Assembly (NCBI GenBank): GCA_946548715.1
Contig: CAMNPZ010000005.1
Coordinates: 1 to 54,728 of the forward strand
Reading direction: 5' to 3'
Source: an uncultured Candidatus Saccharibacteria bacterium
Lineage (GTDB): Bacteria > Patescibacteriota > Saccharimonadia > Saccharimonadales > Saccharimonadaceae
Length of the DNA: 54,728 bases
Part shown: positions 19,320-29,029 of the stretch, one piece after another
How the letters are laid out: each line of letters begins with the position of its first letter
How positions within the stretch are numbered: the first letter of the stretch is position 1
The notes under the pieces: generated by a model
Seen by the model: only the letters and a program-made list of their open reading frames with translations
What the model was told of the DNA's origin: nothing
The model's database searches: none
Translations under genes and position numbers: made by a program

Positions 19320-20766
19320 ATTGGATTGCACGCGCAACCGCATTGAGGCGTGCTAGGGAAGCGTCACGGCCCAGCACCTCCATAGTAAGATTAAGGGCTG
19401 GACTAAATGGCGCGAAGCTAAGTGCGAGGCGAATTAGGCTAAATAATTCCGCTGGTTTTTTGCCAGTCTCTTGCAATAGCTGATTAAGCGTAGATTGCAA
19501 TGAGTCTGCATTCCACGTAGTCTCCGGTAAGCTCGATAGCTTCGCGATTGAAGTCTTGAGTAGGTTTTCCAACTCGGATTCGGAAAGTTTTTTGAGGAAT
19601 TTATTGTTGAGAAGCATATTCATGTCGAGCTCTGGATCGGCAAAGAAGTAGGCGGTCATTTCGCGTAAATCTGATAAGGTTTTGAGTCGGTCGTAGATAA
19701 TGGAAAGAACTTTTTTACGATATTCTACACTATGTTCATCGGCAACATCTGGCCAAAAGCCTTCTGTGCGTTCAAACAAGGCGTCGACACCCCGTTCGTT
19801 AAAGATTCTACGTATCCATTGACCATTCATCCAAAGAAGCTTTGTCTCATCGTAGCGAGCACCCGATGTTTGAATGCGGTCGAGTGAAAATCGTTCGATG
19901 AGTTCTTCTTTGGTGTAGATTTCTTGTTCCGTACCATCATTCCAACCAAGACACGCTAGGTAGTTCAGCATTGCTTCTGGTAAAACACCATCGTCGCGAT
20001 ATTCGGTGACTGATTTGGCACCATCGCGCTTGCCGAGTTTTTTGTTGCCCTGAGGGGCTAAAATATGCGGAAGCGAGACCAGCTTGGGGCGTGTCAGCCC
20101 TAACGCGTCATAGAGAGCCAGGTAGTTGGGCGTGCTTGAGAGATATTCTACGCCACGCATCACATGTGTGACGCCCATTTCGGCGTCGTCCACAATATGA
20201 GCAAAGTTATAAGTCGGATAGCCGTCTTTTTTGATTAGGATAATATCATCCTGTACTTCTGGTCCGGCATGCATATCGCCCATTACTTCGTCGCGCCACT
20301 GGTAGTTTTGCGGCTCAGCCTTGAAGCGTAAAGGAATACCGGGATGCCATTCTGGCGTATCCGTAGGTCGATAGTTGCGGTAAAGGAAAGGGATTTTCTG
20401 GTCGTTGCATTCCTTACGATATTGCTCAATCTGCTCGGGTGGAGTCGGGTCAGCATAGGCGCGACCGGCTTCGATTAATCGCTTCGCGTAGGCGTGGTAG
20501 ATTTCTTTACGCTCACTCTGGAAATACGGAGCTTGAGGCCCGCCAACTAGGGGACCTTCGTCCCAATCAAGAGTTAACCATCGCAATGTATCCTCGATGA
20601 GCTCAGTGGCACCTTCAACATAGCGCCCCCTGTCGGTATCTTCAATGCGCAGAATGAATTTACCGTGTTGTTGCTTGGCTAGTAAATACGGGTAGATAGC
20701 CGAGCGAACATTGCCAATGTGGATGTATCCAGTAGGGCTCGGCGCGAACCTTGTAACTGTTTCCAT
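19318..20766 (-). CDS. gltX: glutamate--tRNA ligase
   Basis: TRFAPSPTGYIHIGNVRSA, KLGKRDGA (KMSKR-like). Confidence 0.95.
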   Translation of the reverse strand: METVTRFAPSPTGYIHIGNVRSAIYPYLLAKQQHGKFILRIEDTDRGRYVEGATELIEDTLRWLTLDWDEGPLVGGPQAPYFQSERKEIYHAYAKRLIEAGRAYADPTPPEQIEQYRKECNDQKIPFLYRNYRPTDTPEWHPGIPLRFKAEPQNYQWRDEVMGDMHAGPEVQDDIILIKKDGYPTYNFAHIVDDAEMGVTHVMRGVEYLSSTPNYLALYDALGLTRPKLVSLPHILAPQGNKKLGKRDGAKSVTEYRDDGVLPEAMLNYLACLGWNDGTEQEIYTKEELIERFSLDRIQTSGARYDETKLLWMNGQWIRRIFNERGVDALFERTEGFWPDVADEHSVEYRKKVLSIIYDRLKTLSDLREMTAYFFADPELDMNMLLNNKFLKKLSESELENLLKTSIAKLSSLPETTWNADSLQSTLNQLLQETGKKPAELFSLIRLALSFAPFSPALNLTMEVLGRDASLARLNAVARAIQ

Positions 20767-20787
20767 ACTGATTATTATATCACAAGA

Positions 20788-21873
20788 TTAGATTAAATCT
20801 TCTTCTTCGTCTTCTTCGTCATCCTCATCACGCTTCGCTAGGATAAAGAATATCATGCCAGCGGTAGCTGTTGCGACTGAAGTAGCAGCCAATCCAAGAG
20901 GGATGGAAGAGCCATTTTCGACGATATTTGATTGAGTGGATATACTGACACCATGTGGTTCCACATAAGAGCCCGTATTGTTGCCAGCGCTGATTTCGGT
21001 CGTATCAGTAGAAGTGGCAGGAGTGCCTGAATTCGTAGCCCTGACAGTACGCACGGTAGTTCCATTGGTTCCGCTAATACCAGTCCCGACAGTGCTAGTG
21101 TTGCCAGTATAGACCGGAACCGTATCACTGGGGTTAGGATCTGTGCCTGGGTTTGCCGGGTTTACTGGAGTGATTGGGTTAGTTTCTGAATCGATGACAC
21201 CAGTCACAACACTAATGACGACCGTATTAAGGTAGGTGCCAGCTGGTTTTTCGGCGTTGACTTTGGTACCGAAATAAACACTTTGTTCACCGCTTTTGGT
21301 GCCGGCGGCGGCAGTGATGATTTTGATTGGGGCAGTAGTGCTATCGGTTAGTGGATAATATGTACTACTCGTATTACCGGCGTCGGTCTCACCATATGTC
21401 TTGCCGTCGAGAGAGGATGACTTCAGAGAATAACCCCAAGTGTTGATAGGGAAGGTGCCACGAGAAGCGCTGTTGCTCATGGTCGGTATGTAATAAGACG
21501 AACCGAGCATGGTATGGGTGAGATTGGTGTTGTTCCTGGAATACATTGAAGCAGTAAAGCCATTGGCAACATTGGTGTTAATCTCTACATCGACAGTATT
21601 GCGCAAAAACTCATTTATATCTCCGGTCGCACCAGATACCGGTGTAGTAACCGCTACAGCAATTGTATCTTTAACATTGACTTGAAATGTAGTATTAGAT
21701 GATGAATCTACTGCAGATGTATTGTCTGCAATGACCGATGCGAGCCCGGATGCGGTTACCCAAGATAGCAGCGTCATTATTGCGATTAAACTGACGTATG
21801 TTTTTTTGTGATATGTTACTTCGAGCATCAAAGCACGGAGGTTTTTTCTTATTTTTCGTTTATTCATTTGCAT
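20788..21873 (-). CDS. secreted/surface protein with signal-like N-term, Ser/Thr-rich stalk, C-terminal TM and acidic tail
   Basis: hydrophobic N-term, low-complexity stalk, IPLGLAATSVATATAGMIFFILAKRDEDDEEDEEEDLI. Confidence 0.65.
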   Translation of the reverse strand: MQMNKRKIRKNLRALMLEVTYHKKTYVSLIAIMTLLSWVTASGLASVIADNTSAVDSSSNTTFQVNVKDTIAVAVTTPVSGATGDINEFLRNTVDVEINTNVANGFTASMYSRNNTNLTHTMLGSSYYIPTMSNSASRGTFPINTWGYSLKSSSLDGKTYGETDAGNTSSTYYPLTDSTTAPIKIITAAAGTKSGEQSVYFGTKVNAEKPAGTYLNTVVISVVTGVIDSETNPITPVNPANPGTDPNPSDTVPVYTGNTSTVGTGISGTNGTTVRTVRATNSGTPATSTDTTEISAGNNTGSYVEPHGVSISTQSNIVENGSSIPLGLAATSVATATAGMIFFILAKRDEDDEEDEEEDLI

Positions 21874-22031
21874 ATGACCTTTATTGTCTTATAAATATAT
21901 TAGCATAAGAAAAATTCTATGTAAATAGGTTTTTCGAAAAAAATCGAATTCATTTCAGCAATAAGCTAGAAATTGTGGAAAAATCTTATGTTTTTATATA
22001 TAATATATATGAGCTTAATTTGGAGCATATT

Positions 22032-23324
22032 ATGGATAGAAACAATCAACAAATCACAAATAAAGAGCTTGCCACAGCATTTACTGAGACAAGTACAACC
22101 AAGACAGGAGAACCTCTGGACGCACCAAAGGACAAATCTCGGTCCAAAAAGAGCAAACTCAAAAAGTCAATAGACAAGATGGTGCTTTGGTTTAGCATAG
22201 TAGGGGGTCTGGGATTTGTCGGTGGGGTTGCCATGCTCCTATTTGCGTTGTTCACATCATCGGAGATTATCGACTCGATACAATACCCCGATTTGGCTGG
22301 GGGCGCGTCGAGTGAGGCAATATATAGTGATTTGACTGGCGAACCTTTAGCCGACGCGTCACTTAAGACTGCTCCTGCTTATTGTATTCAGACCCCTAAT
22401 GGCACAGATGGCGCCCGCCCACACGCCGGATTGAATCAAGCTGGGGTAATATTTGAAGCGATTGCCGAGGCGGGCATTACGCGTTTTGCGGCAATCTACC
22501 AGAATCCGACTGCGTCGATTATTGGTCCGATTCGGTCTCTGAGGATTTACTATCTACAGTGGGATACACCGTTTGATTGTACAATTGTGCACGCTGGAGG
22601 CTCTGGGGACGCGCTCGCCGCCGTGTCACGAGGATATAAGAACTTAGATGAGAATTATACTTATATGTATCGCGGGACCGTGGGGTCAAGATTATGGAAT
22701 AATTTATTCACCACAGCAGGGAATTTACGGAGATTCAGTGATGATAATGGTTACACAACGTCCGAGATTAAGGGGTTCAAACGGATGACGCCGGAGGAAA
22801 GTAGCCGTTCGCGGATTGATGCTTTGGCGGTTGAGAAACTGGATATAGTAAAACCAGCTTCTGGGAATACCTCCGAGTTGAAGCCGGCTGTCTCTGATAT
22901 TACTCTGAGGCTTGGTGGATGGGGAGATTTTAATGTGAAATATCAATATGACGAGCATAGCAACAAGTATTTCCGAAGTTACGAGTCGGGTGCTGCGCAT
23001 GAGGTGTATGACTGTGCGGAGGGTGATGGCAATGGGCAAAACCCCGAGAGTGGCTGCACTTTGACCCAGATGGCACCATCAGTAGTGGTGGCGATGGTAG
23101 TATCTGAACGACGCGCTGCCGATAACTACCATGAAGATATAGATGTGATTGGTATGGGCGATGTCTATATTTTCCAGAACGGAGTTGCTTTGCGCGGGAC
23201 CTGGAAAAAAGACTCCGCCGAGGCTCAGATCCAATTCCTCGATGCTGATGGAAAGGAAATCGCTTTAGCGCCTGGGCAGACCTTTATTACGGCCGTGCCA
23301 AATTACGGAAGTGTTGACTTTTAA
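22032..23324 (+). CDS. DUF3048 (YerB-like) lipoprotein/membrane protein
   Basis: RPHAGLNQAGVIFEAIAEAGITRFAAIYQN...IGPIRSLRIYYLQW. Confidence 0.75.
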   Translation: MDRNNQQITNKELATAFTETSTTKTGEPLDAPKDKSRSKKSKLKKSIDKMVLWFSIVGGLGFVGGVAMLLFALFTSSEIIDSIQYPDLAGGASSEAIYSDLTGEPLADASLKTAPAYCIQTPNGTDGARPHAGLNQAGVIFEAIAEAGITRFAAIYQNPTASIIGPIRSLRIYYLQWDTPFDCTIVHAGGSGDALAAVSRGYKNLDENYTYMYRGTVGSRLWNNLFTTAGNLRRFSDDNGYTTSEIKGFKRMTPEESSRSRIDALAVEKLDIVKPASGNTSELKPAVSDITLRLGGWGDFNVKYQYDEHSNKYFRSYESGAAHEVYDCAEGDGNGQNPESGCTLTQMAPSVVVAMVVSERRAADNYHEDIDVIGMGDVYIFQNGVALRGTWKKDSAEAQIQFLDADGKEIALAPGQTFITAVPNYGSVDF

Positions 23325-23348
23325 ATTGAAGTGCGCTATAATGATGCT

Positions 23349-23374
23349 ACGGACCTAACCCCCCTTAGGTCCGT
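23349..23374 (+). terminator. 10-bp perfect hairpin between DUF3048 gene and tRNA-Glu, terminator or processing site
   Basis: ACGGACCTAA-CCCCCC-TTAGGTCCGT; no U-tract. Confidence 0.45.
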
Positions 23375-23385
23375 ATCTTGTATAT

Positions 23386-23462
23386 GGTTCCGTCGTCTAG
23401 TGGTCTAGGACGTCTGGTTCTCATCCAGAAAATCGCGGGTTCGACTCCCGCCGGAATCACCA
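23386..23462 (+). tRNA. tRNA-Glu (CTC), CCA encoded
   Basis: GGUUCCG...UCUGG-UUCUCAU-CCAGA...GGGUUCGACUCCC...CGGAAUCACCA. Confidence 0.93.
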
Positions 23463-23504
23463 GAAATTAAAAGAAGACTCCAAAGGAGTCTTATTTTAAT
23501 TTCT
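23462..23504 (+). terminator. terminator of tRNA-Glu
   Basis: AGAAATTAAAAGAAGACTCC-aaa-GGAGTCTTATTTTAATTTCT. Confidence 0.8.
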
Positions 23505-23750
23505 AATGGCTCTGACGGGAGGCGAACGAAGTTCGCTCGTAGTAGGAGCCGAGGAAATATCCGAAACTTGTTTTGGATATTTTGAGGCGACGCCCTACGA
23601 AAAGGATTTGCGAAGCAAATCCTTACTCCCGCCAAGACGAAGCGGGTTCGCTCGCCGAAGGCGAATAGCCGAAGCGGAGCGAAGGCTAACTCCCGCCGAA
23701 GCAAATCCTTACTCCCGCCGGAACCCACTCCCGCCGCGTCCCACCGGCCT
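23505..23750. repeat. cluster of GAA-loop palindromes separated by repeated ACTCCCGCC
   Basis: CGAACgaaGTTCG, AAGGATTTGCgaaGCAAATCCTT, TTCGCTCGCCgaaGGCGAA, several ACTCCCGCC copies. Confidence 0.7.
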
Positions 23751-23882
23751 AATCATGTCCCTATATATGTAATAGTCGGAGTAATTACAGAGTCCTCACG
23801 TTCTAAGTTACCTTTTCTGAGATCATGAAAAAAGATTTTTCTCTTATGAGCGCCCGTAACCGCACCAGGTTTCTATACATCC

Positions 23883-25400
23883 CTACTGTTTTGTATACCG
23901 AATCGTGGATTCAGTTGCTTCCTTATGCTGCTCAAAATTCGTAGTGGTTAAGTCATTACAATTAATAACGAGTTTATGAGCGCCAGTAACTTTATACCAG
24001 TCTGGCGTAATCCAATACGGGACTGCTTCTACATAATTACCTGGAACAAGGTATTTCTGGTCGCTAGTATATTCCAAAAAGTCGTTTATTCTGTTCTTTG
24101 CGCCGGTCGCTAATGGATTTATACTTGCAGGAGTATAAGTATTCTCGGTTTTTGTTGTTCGGATAGTAAGAGTATATCTCTTGTGTGTGACCGGATTCTC
24201 TTCAGGTGTGCCATCTTGCCCTACCGCTATGTCGAAACCGATGTTACGATACATAAGATCGTCCGTGTTGTTCATATAATATGCAGCCATGAGCTTCAAA
24301 GTACTGGTATGGAATAGATAATGGAATCTAACATCCAAATAAACGTCTTCCGGTACTTCTTTAATAATATAGATTGTGCCATCCGTAGGCGTAAGATTCG
24401 ATGCGTCCATGGTGTAAGCCATGCCACCTGAAAGATCTGGAAGATAATAATTTGTGCCATCATATACATCGTGACTTTCGGCAAACTCCATAAACTCACT
24501 TCGGCTTCCTTTAAAAATATAATACCCACCATACAGTGTTTCTGGAGTCAGTTTATCATATGAGCCATATTCTGTGCCCATCATATTATAAGTGCCGCTC
24601 TCTGGCAAATCAGTCATGCGAACATAGACTGGGTTTTCATGGCCCGGCTCCGTTGAGAAAGGTCGTCCAGTATAGAAAACCCTGAACGAAGGTGGTTCTG
24701 GGGCGTCATAATTATACGGATGCACCATCGTATACTTAACCTGTCCAGTATAAGTATCGGCAGCTTGGGTGCTGGAAATATAAGTAGCATAGGTGGTTTC
24801 TATCTTGGCGCCTAGGGTGGTGTCCGTAGTAGCTGGGTCTGTGGTGGTTGAATGGTATTCGGCTACTTTGGTGTATACATCCGGAATTGCTTGCCAAGTA
24901 TTAAAGCTACCTACAACGTTCATGTTTTGCGGGTTGTAGACTATGGGGTCACCGGAAACGGGATTATCCACTTTGTTTATTTTCATGGACCAGTTGGAGC
25001 TTGTGTCGCCCGATTCGTAGGGCTTAGTATCAATTGTTTGGTTGGTGTTTTGGCCTACAAGCTTAGTATGGAGGTCTCCTTCGTATAAATCATTGGTGTA
25101 GCCTATAGCGTAAATAGAAAAGCCGTTGCTGTCATTACAGAAAACAGTGAGAGTAGTCTTGCCGATGCCGTTTTCATATTCATTGCCAGCGGCTCCAGAA
25201 TAAGTACCCGGACTCATGGAGGCGTTATGAGAATCGGTACCAACACCGCCCATAGTGCAGGCAACTGGAACAGTAAGACTAACTTCATCTATGACTTCCG
25301 TATCAGCCGAAACATGAGATGACATTAATACTTCGCCAGCAAACAGGACTATAGTAAGTAAGCTAAATATGCTTACAGCAATAATATGATTTGTTTTCAT
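23883..25400 (-). CDS. secreted surface protein, shares N-terminal domain with the BspA-type proteins
   Basis: signal peptide; VPVACTMGGVGTDSHNA...FCNDSNGFSIYAIGYT...TYATYISSTQAADTYTGQVKYTMVHP. Confidence 0.75.
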   Translation of the reverse strand: MKTNHIIAVSIFSLLTIVLFAGEVLMSSHVSADTEVIDEVSLTVPVACTMGGVGTDSHNASMSPGTYSGAAGNEYENGIGKTTLTVFCNDSNGFSIYAIGYTNDLYEGDLHTKLVGQNTNQTIDTKPYESGDTSSNWSMKINKVDNPVSGDPIVYNPQNMNVVGSFNTWQAIPDVYTKVAEYHSTTTDPATTDTTLGAKIETTYATYISSTQAADTYTGQVKYTMVHPYNYDAPEPPSFRVFYTGRPFSTEPGHENPVYVRMTDLPESGTYNMMGTEYGSYDKLTPETLYGGYYIFKGSRSEFMEFAESHDVYDGTNYYLPDLSGGMAYTMDASNLTPTDGTIYIIKEVPEDVYLDVRFHYLFHTSTLKLMAAYYMNNTDDLMYRNIGFDIAVGQDGTPEENPVTHKRYTLTIRTTKTENTYTPASINPLATGAKNRINDFLEYTSDQKYLVPGNYVEAVPYWITPDWYKVTGAHKLVINCNDLTTTNFEQHKEATESTIRYTKQ

Positions 25401-25519
25401 TGTATAATTGTAGTTCCTTTAAATGGTTATGTATATTGTAACATAGAAAAGCAGAAAGCGCCGCTAAATTTCCTTAATCGTCCTCGTTGCGGTAAATCTA
25501 GATTGACACATGATTATTA

Positions 25520-27229
25520 TTACGGTGCCAATGTGAAGGCTTTGCCGCTGGATGGAGTGGCGTAGACAGATACAGTGTTGCCATACATTCGGCTGGTAGT
25601 GTTATCGATACCGTTACCATTAGTTTGCGGGATAATTACTGACCAAATAGACGCATTGGGACCAGCACCTGACAACATAGTACCCATATTAGGAACTACA
25701 CCGCTCATGTTGGTTACCCTGGAAGTGTCCCAATTAGAAAGATCTAATGAGAAGGTGGAAGCACTCATGCCAGCATCATAAAACATTGCATTCATATTAG
25801 TGACGCTAGAAGTATCCCAGTCGGAAAGGTCAAGTGAAAAAGTAGAGACGTTGAGGCCAGTACTGAGAAACATACCACTCATATTAGTGACGCTAGAAGT
25901 ATCCCAGTCGGAAAGGTCAAGTGAAAAAGTAGAGACGTTGCGGCCAGCGGCATAGAACATGGCGCCCATATTAGTCACACTGGAAGTGTTCCAGGAAGAA
26001 AGGTCACCGATAGACCAGTCGGTGGCACTAAAGCCGACCGAGCGAAACATGGATGCCATGTCAGTCACACTAGAAGTATCCCAAGAGGATAGGTCTAGCG
26101 AGAAGGTGGGGGCATCATAACCTGCGTCATAGAACATGCTATACATATTAACTACACCAGAAGTATCCCAGTCGGAAATCGCTGGCGCAGTAGAAAGAGA
26201 TCGCAAGCTGTAAAACATATATGACGAATCTGGATTGAGTACCGGAGTGGCATTGCCAGAATAAACATACATAATGCCAGCATCATTGGTATTATCAAAG
26301 AAAATATAGGCAGGCTTATCTGAAGTAGAAAGCGAGATAGTGTTGGCTTCGGTTGGTTCGAAATCGGCAGGGAGGGAGTCGGCGGTTTGAATGGATTTAA
26401 TAAGACTGTCACTATTATTGTAGGTTTTTGTTTCACCTGCGGCGAGAGACTTCATCTTGGCGTTGACGTTTTGGCCTGTATCAAGGAAGGCAGGAATGAT
26501 TGGAGCTGGGTGATTAGCTGGATGAACGAGTGTGTATATCACCTGTCCACTATACGTATCCGCAGGCTGAGTCTTGCTGATATAAGCTGCATAAGTAGTA
26601 GTAAGTTTAACTCCACCAGTAGTTTCAGTCATATCAGTGCCAGAGTTCTTATGAGCTACTTTAACGTATTCATTTGGGACTACATGATATTGTGAGAAAG
26701 GAGCCTGAGTAGCACCAGATTCTGCTTGGCTAGGAAGAGCTACATTGGGAGCAGAATCAATAGTGAAGGCATTGTCAGCTGAAGTATCTCCTGAGTCCTG
26801 AGTCATAGTAAGTTTCATGGCCCAGTTAGATACATCAGGGTTACCAGCAGTCGTAGCAATACCTGATTCTATAGTTGCATCACCAGAAGCAGTTGTTCCG
26901 ACTAGTTTATTACTATTTGTTCCTCCTACTTCATTCCCTGTATATCCTGCTGCATATATAGCGAATCCTTCATTATCATTACAGAATGCATGGAGTACTG
27001 TAGAACCTATATCATGGTCATATAGTCCATTATTAATATTGGCATTATGGGACTGCATGCCAGTACCGGACATAGTGCAGGAGATAGGCACTGTAATATT
27101 TATCTCATCTACGACGGAAGGGTCGTCGGCGGAGACATGGGAAGAAGCCAATACGCCACCAGCGAGCAGACTAATACTAGCTAGACTTAGCGGGATTAGG
27201 TTGATGTTGTTTAATTGTCGTTTGTGCAT
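25520..27229 (-). CDS. BspA-like/DUF285 surface protein
   Basis: 30-aa repeats W(D/N)TS.VT(N/D)M..MF; signal peptide; start at M6 (AAAGG SD). Confidence 0.85.
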   Translation of the reverse strand: MHKRQLNNINLIPLSLASISLLAGGVLASSHVSADDPSVVDEINITVPISCTMSGTGMQSHNANINNGLYDHDIGSTVLHAFCNDNEGFAIYAAGYTGNEVGGTNSNKLVGTTASGDATIESGIATTAGNPDVSNWAMKLTMTQDSGDTSADNAFTIDSAPNVALPSQAESGATQAPFSQYHVVPNEYVKVAHKNSGTDMTETTGGVKLTTTYAAYISKTQPADTYSGQVIYTLVHPANHPAPIIPAFLDTGQNVNAKMKSLAAGETKTYNNSDSLIKSIQTADSLPADFEPTEANTISLSTSDKPAYIFFDNTNDAGIMYVYSGNATPVLNPDSSYMFYSLRSLSTAPAISDWDTSGVVNMYSMFYDAGYDAPTFSLDLSSWDTSSVTDMASMFRSVGFSATDWSIGDLSSWNTSSVTNMGAMFYAAGRNVSTFSLDLSDWDTSSVTNMSGMFLSTGLNVSTFSLDLSDWDTSSVTNMNAMFYDAGMSASTFSLDLSNWDTSRVTNMSGVVPNMGTMLSGAGPNASIWSVIIPQTNGNGIDNTTSRMYGNTVSVYATPSSGKAFTLAP

Positions 27230-27284
27230 GCAGTGGCCTTTCATTTATACATAATATATTATCATAAGTATTATCATAATAATA

Positions 27285-27303
27285 CCCCCCCCCCCCCCCC
27301 CCC
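27285..27303 (-). repeat. homopolymer C19 (+) / G19 (-) in promoter spacer
   Basis: 19 consecutive C on + strand, 3' of TTGACA on minus strand (27316-27311). Confidence 0.95.
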
Positions 27304-27411
27304 GCGAAGTTGTCAAGGAGAAATTTTGTTGTAATTTTTACAACAATGTATTGTACGGAAGCCCGAAAAGCATCTGATTGATTTTTGCAAGATTTATGGT
27401 ACAATATGTTT

Positions 27412-28878
27412 ATGAAAAAATTACCAATCGTTGCATTAATCGGCCAGACCAATGCTGGGAAATCCAGTCTATTAAATCGGATGGCGCGCAAAAATATCGC
27501 TATCGTGGCTCGCGAGGAGGGAACTACACGCGATAACGTGGTGGCGACGATTGATAATGCTTTTATTTTGGTTGACACGGCGGGACTAAAAGACCCGAGT
27601 GATGATTTCGAGGCGTCTATTCAAGAGCAGATTCAGGATGCGATTGAATCTGCTGACATGATTCTAGTGACGCTTGATTCGTCGAAATACTTCGACCATC
27701 GGGACCGCAAGATTGCCAAGGACGCTTTGCGCTCTGGTAAGCCTGTTTTCCTAGTCTTAAACAAGTGCGACCTCGGCGAGTCCTTACCGATCGAGGAATT
27801 CCGGGCGCTTGGTATTGCACCCGAAAATATCTACTATACTTCCGCTACGACCGGGCAAGGGATAGAGAAACTTAAAGGAATGGTATTGGACGGAATAGCT
27901 GGATTTTGCTCATCGAAGGGGGTCCGGAGGCTGGCAAGCCGAGGGGTAGCGCCGGCCGCCCGTGGCGACGGGCCGGCCGGACGCGCCCCGAGAGGAGCAA
28001 AATCAGCTATTCTGTCTGAATCCACTCCACTTAAACTTGCCCTAATCGGGCGGCCGAATGTAGGGAAGTCATCGCTGTTTAATACACTTGGTAAGAAACA
28101 ACAGGCGATTGTGTCGAGTCGTCAGGGAACTACGCGCGATGTGAATCGAGTACAAGTGAAGTATAAGGGCAGAGAGCTGGAAATACTAGACACAGCGGGT
28201 TTACGCAAGCCAGGCAAACGCGAGGTAGGGATTGAGAAATTTAGCGCCATCCGCACACTGGCGGCCATAGAAGAGTCGGACGTTTGTTGTTTGTTAGTGG
28301 ATTCCACCGAGCCGCACAGTAAGCTCGACCAGTCTCTCGCAGGACAGATTGTCGAGGCAGGCAAGGGAATCATTATGGTGGTAACAAAGGCAGATTTACT
28401 AGAAAACGCCGAACCGACTAACTACTTCGGCGAGGAAAATATCGGTAATCGTACGGCGGCAGATTTCCTAATTGACCAGCTGGAGAAAGATTATGATTTT
28501 CTTCCTTATGCTCCAGTAATACTGACCTCGTCGGAGACGGGTGAGAATGTAACACAACTGTTCGAACTAGCATTACAGGTAGATGAGGCACGTCACACTG
28601 AAGTTAAAACAGCCGAGCTTAATAAGATTTTAAACGAGGCCATCGTCTCTCACCCGCCAGCAGGACTCAAAAACACCCGACCGAAACCAAAATACATCGT
28701 ACAAACCGACACCTGCCCGCCGTGGTTCGTGGTGCACGGGCACGATTTGGGATTACTGCACTGGTCATGGAAACGATTCTTGGAGCGCAAAATTCGCGAA
28801 AAATACCCCTTCATTGGTACGCCAATTATGTTTTCTTACCGAAGCGATAACAGAGATAAAATTGACAAAAAAGCTTAA
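27412..28878 (+). CDS. der: ribosome biogenesis GTPase Der, with in-frame hairpin insertion in the inter-domain linker
   Basis: two G domains: ALIGQTNAGKSSLLNR and ALIGRPNVGKSSLFNTL; KH-like C-term. Confidence 0.95.
   Translation: MKKLPIVALIGQTNAGKSSLLNRMARKNIAIVAREEGTTRDNVVATIDNAFILVDTAGLKDPSDDFEASIQEQIQDAIESADMILVTLDSSKYFDHRDRKIAKDALRSGKPVFLVLNKCDLGESLPIEEFRALGIAPENIYYTSATTGQGIEKLKGMVLDGIAGFCSSKGVRRLASRGVAPAARGDGPAGRAPRGAKSAILSESTPLKLALIGRPNVGKSSLFNTLGKKQQAIVSSRQGTTRDVNRVQVKYKGRELEILDTAGLRKPGKREVGIEKFSAIRTLAAIEESDVCCLLVDSTEPHSKLDQSLAGQIVEAGKGIIMVVTKADLLENAEPTNYFGEENIGNRTAADFLIDQLEKDYDFLPYAPVILTSSETGENVTQLFELALQVDEARHTEVKTAELNKILNEAIVSHPPAGLKNTRPKPKYIVQTDTCPPWFVVHGHDLGLLHWSWKRFLERKIREKYPFIGTPIMFSYRSDNRDKIDKKA
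27889..28016. repeat. hairpin element family A (79-nt core 27913-27991) with der-specific inverted arms
   Basis: arms GACGGAATAGCTGGATTTTGCTC / GAGCAAAATCAGCTATTCTGTC; core shared (reverse orientation) with topA and ftsQ-like copies. Confidence 0.9.
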
Positions 28879-29029
28879 GTGTGATATAATAAGTATATAG
28901 TTTTTCTTGTTTTTATGGTAAAATATAGATGTGGGCAGGTAGCCCACTTTTGTTTTAGGGGTTAATATTGAAGGGAGTTATCATAATTACCTTTTGACAC
29001 CCAGCACATTGACAAGGAGGTGTAAGACT

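Noticed and set aside
23405-23772. ORFs 23405..23728 (-) and 23506..23772 (+)
   Set aside because: One overlaps tRNA-Glu and both are composed of palindromic repeats.
28931-28957. GTGGGC-aggta-GCCCAC hairpin upstream of phoH-like gene as a riboswitch
   Set aside because: Short hairpin plus T-rich tract is explained as a simple terminator.
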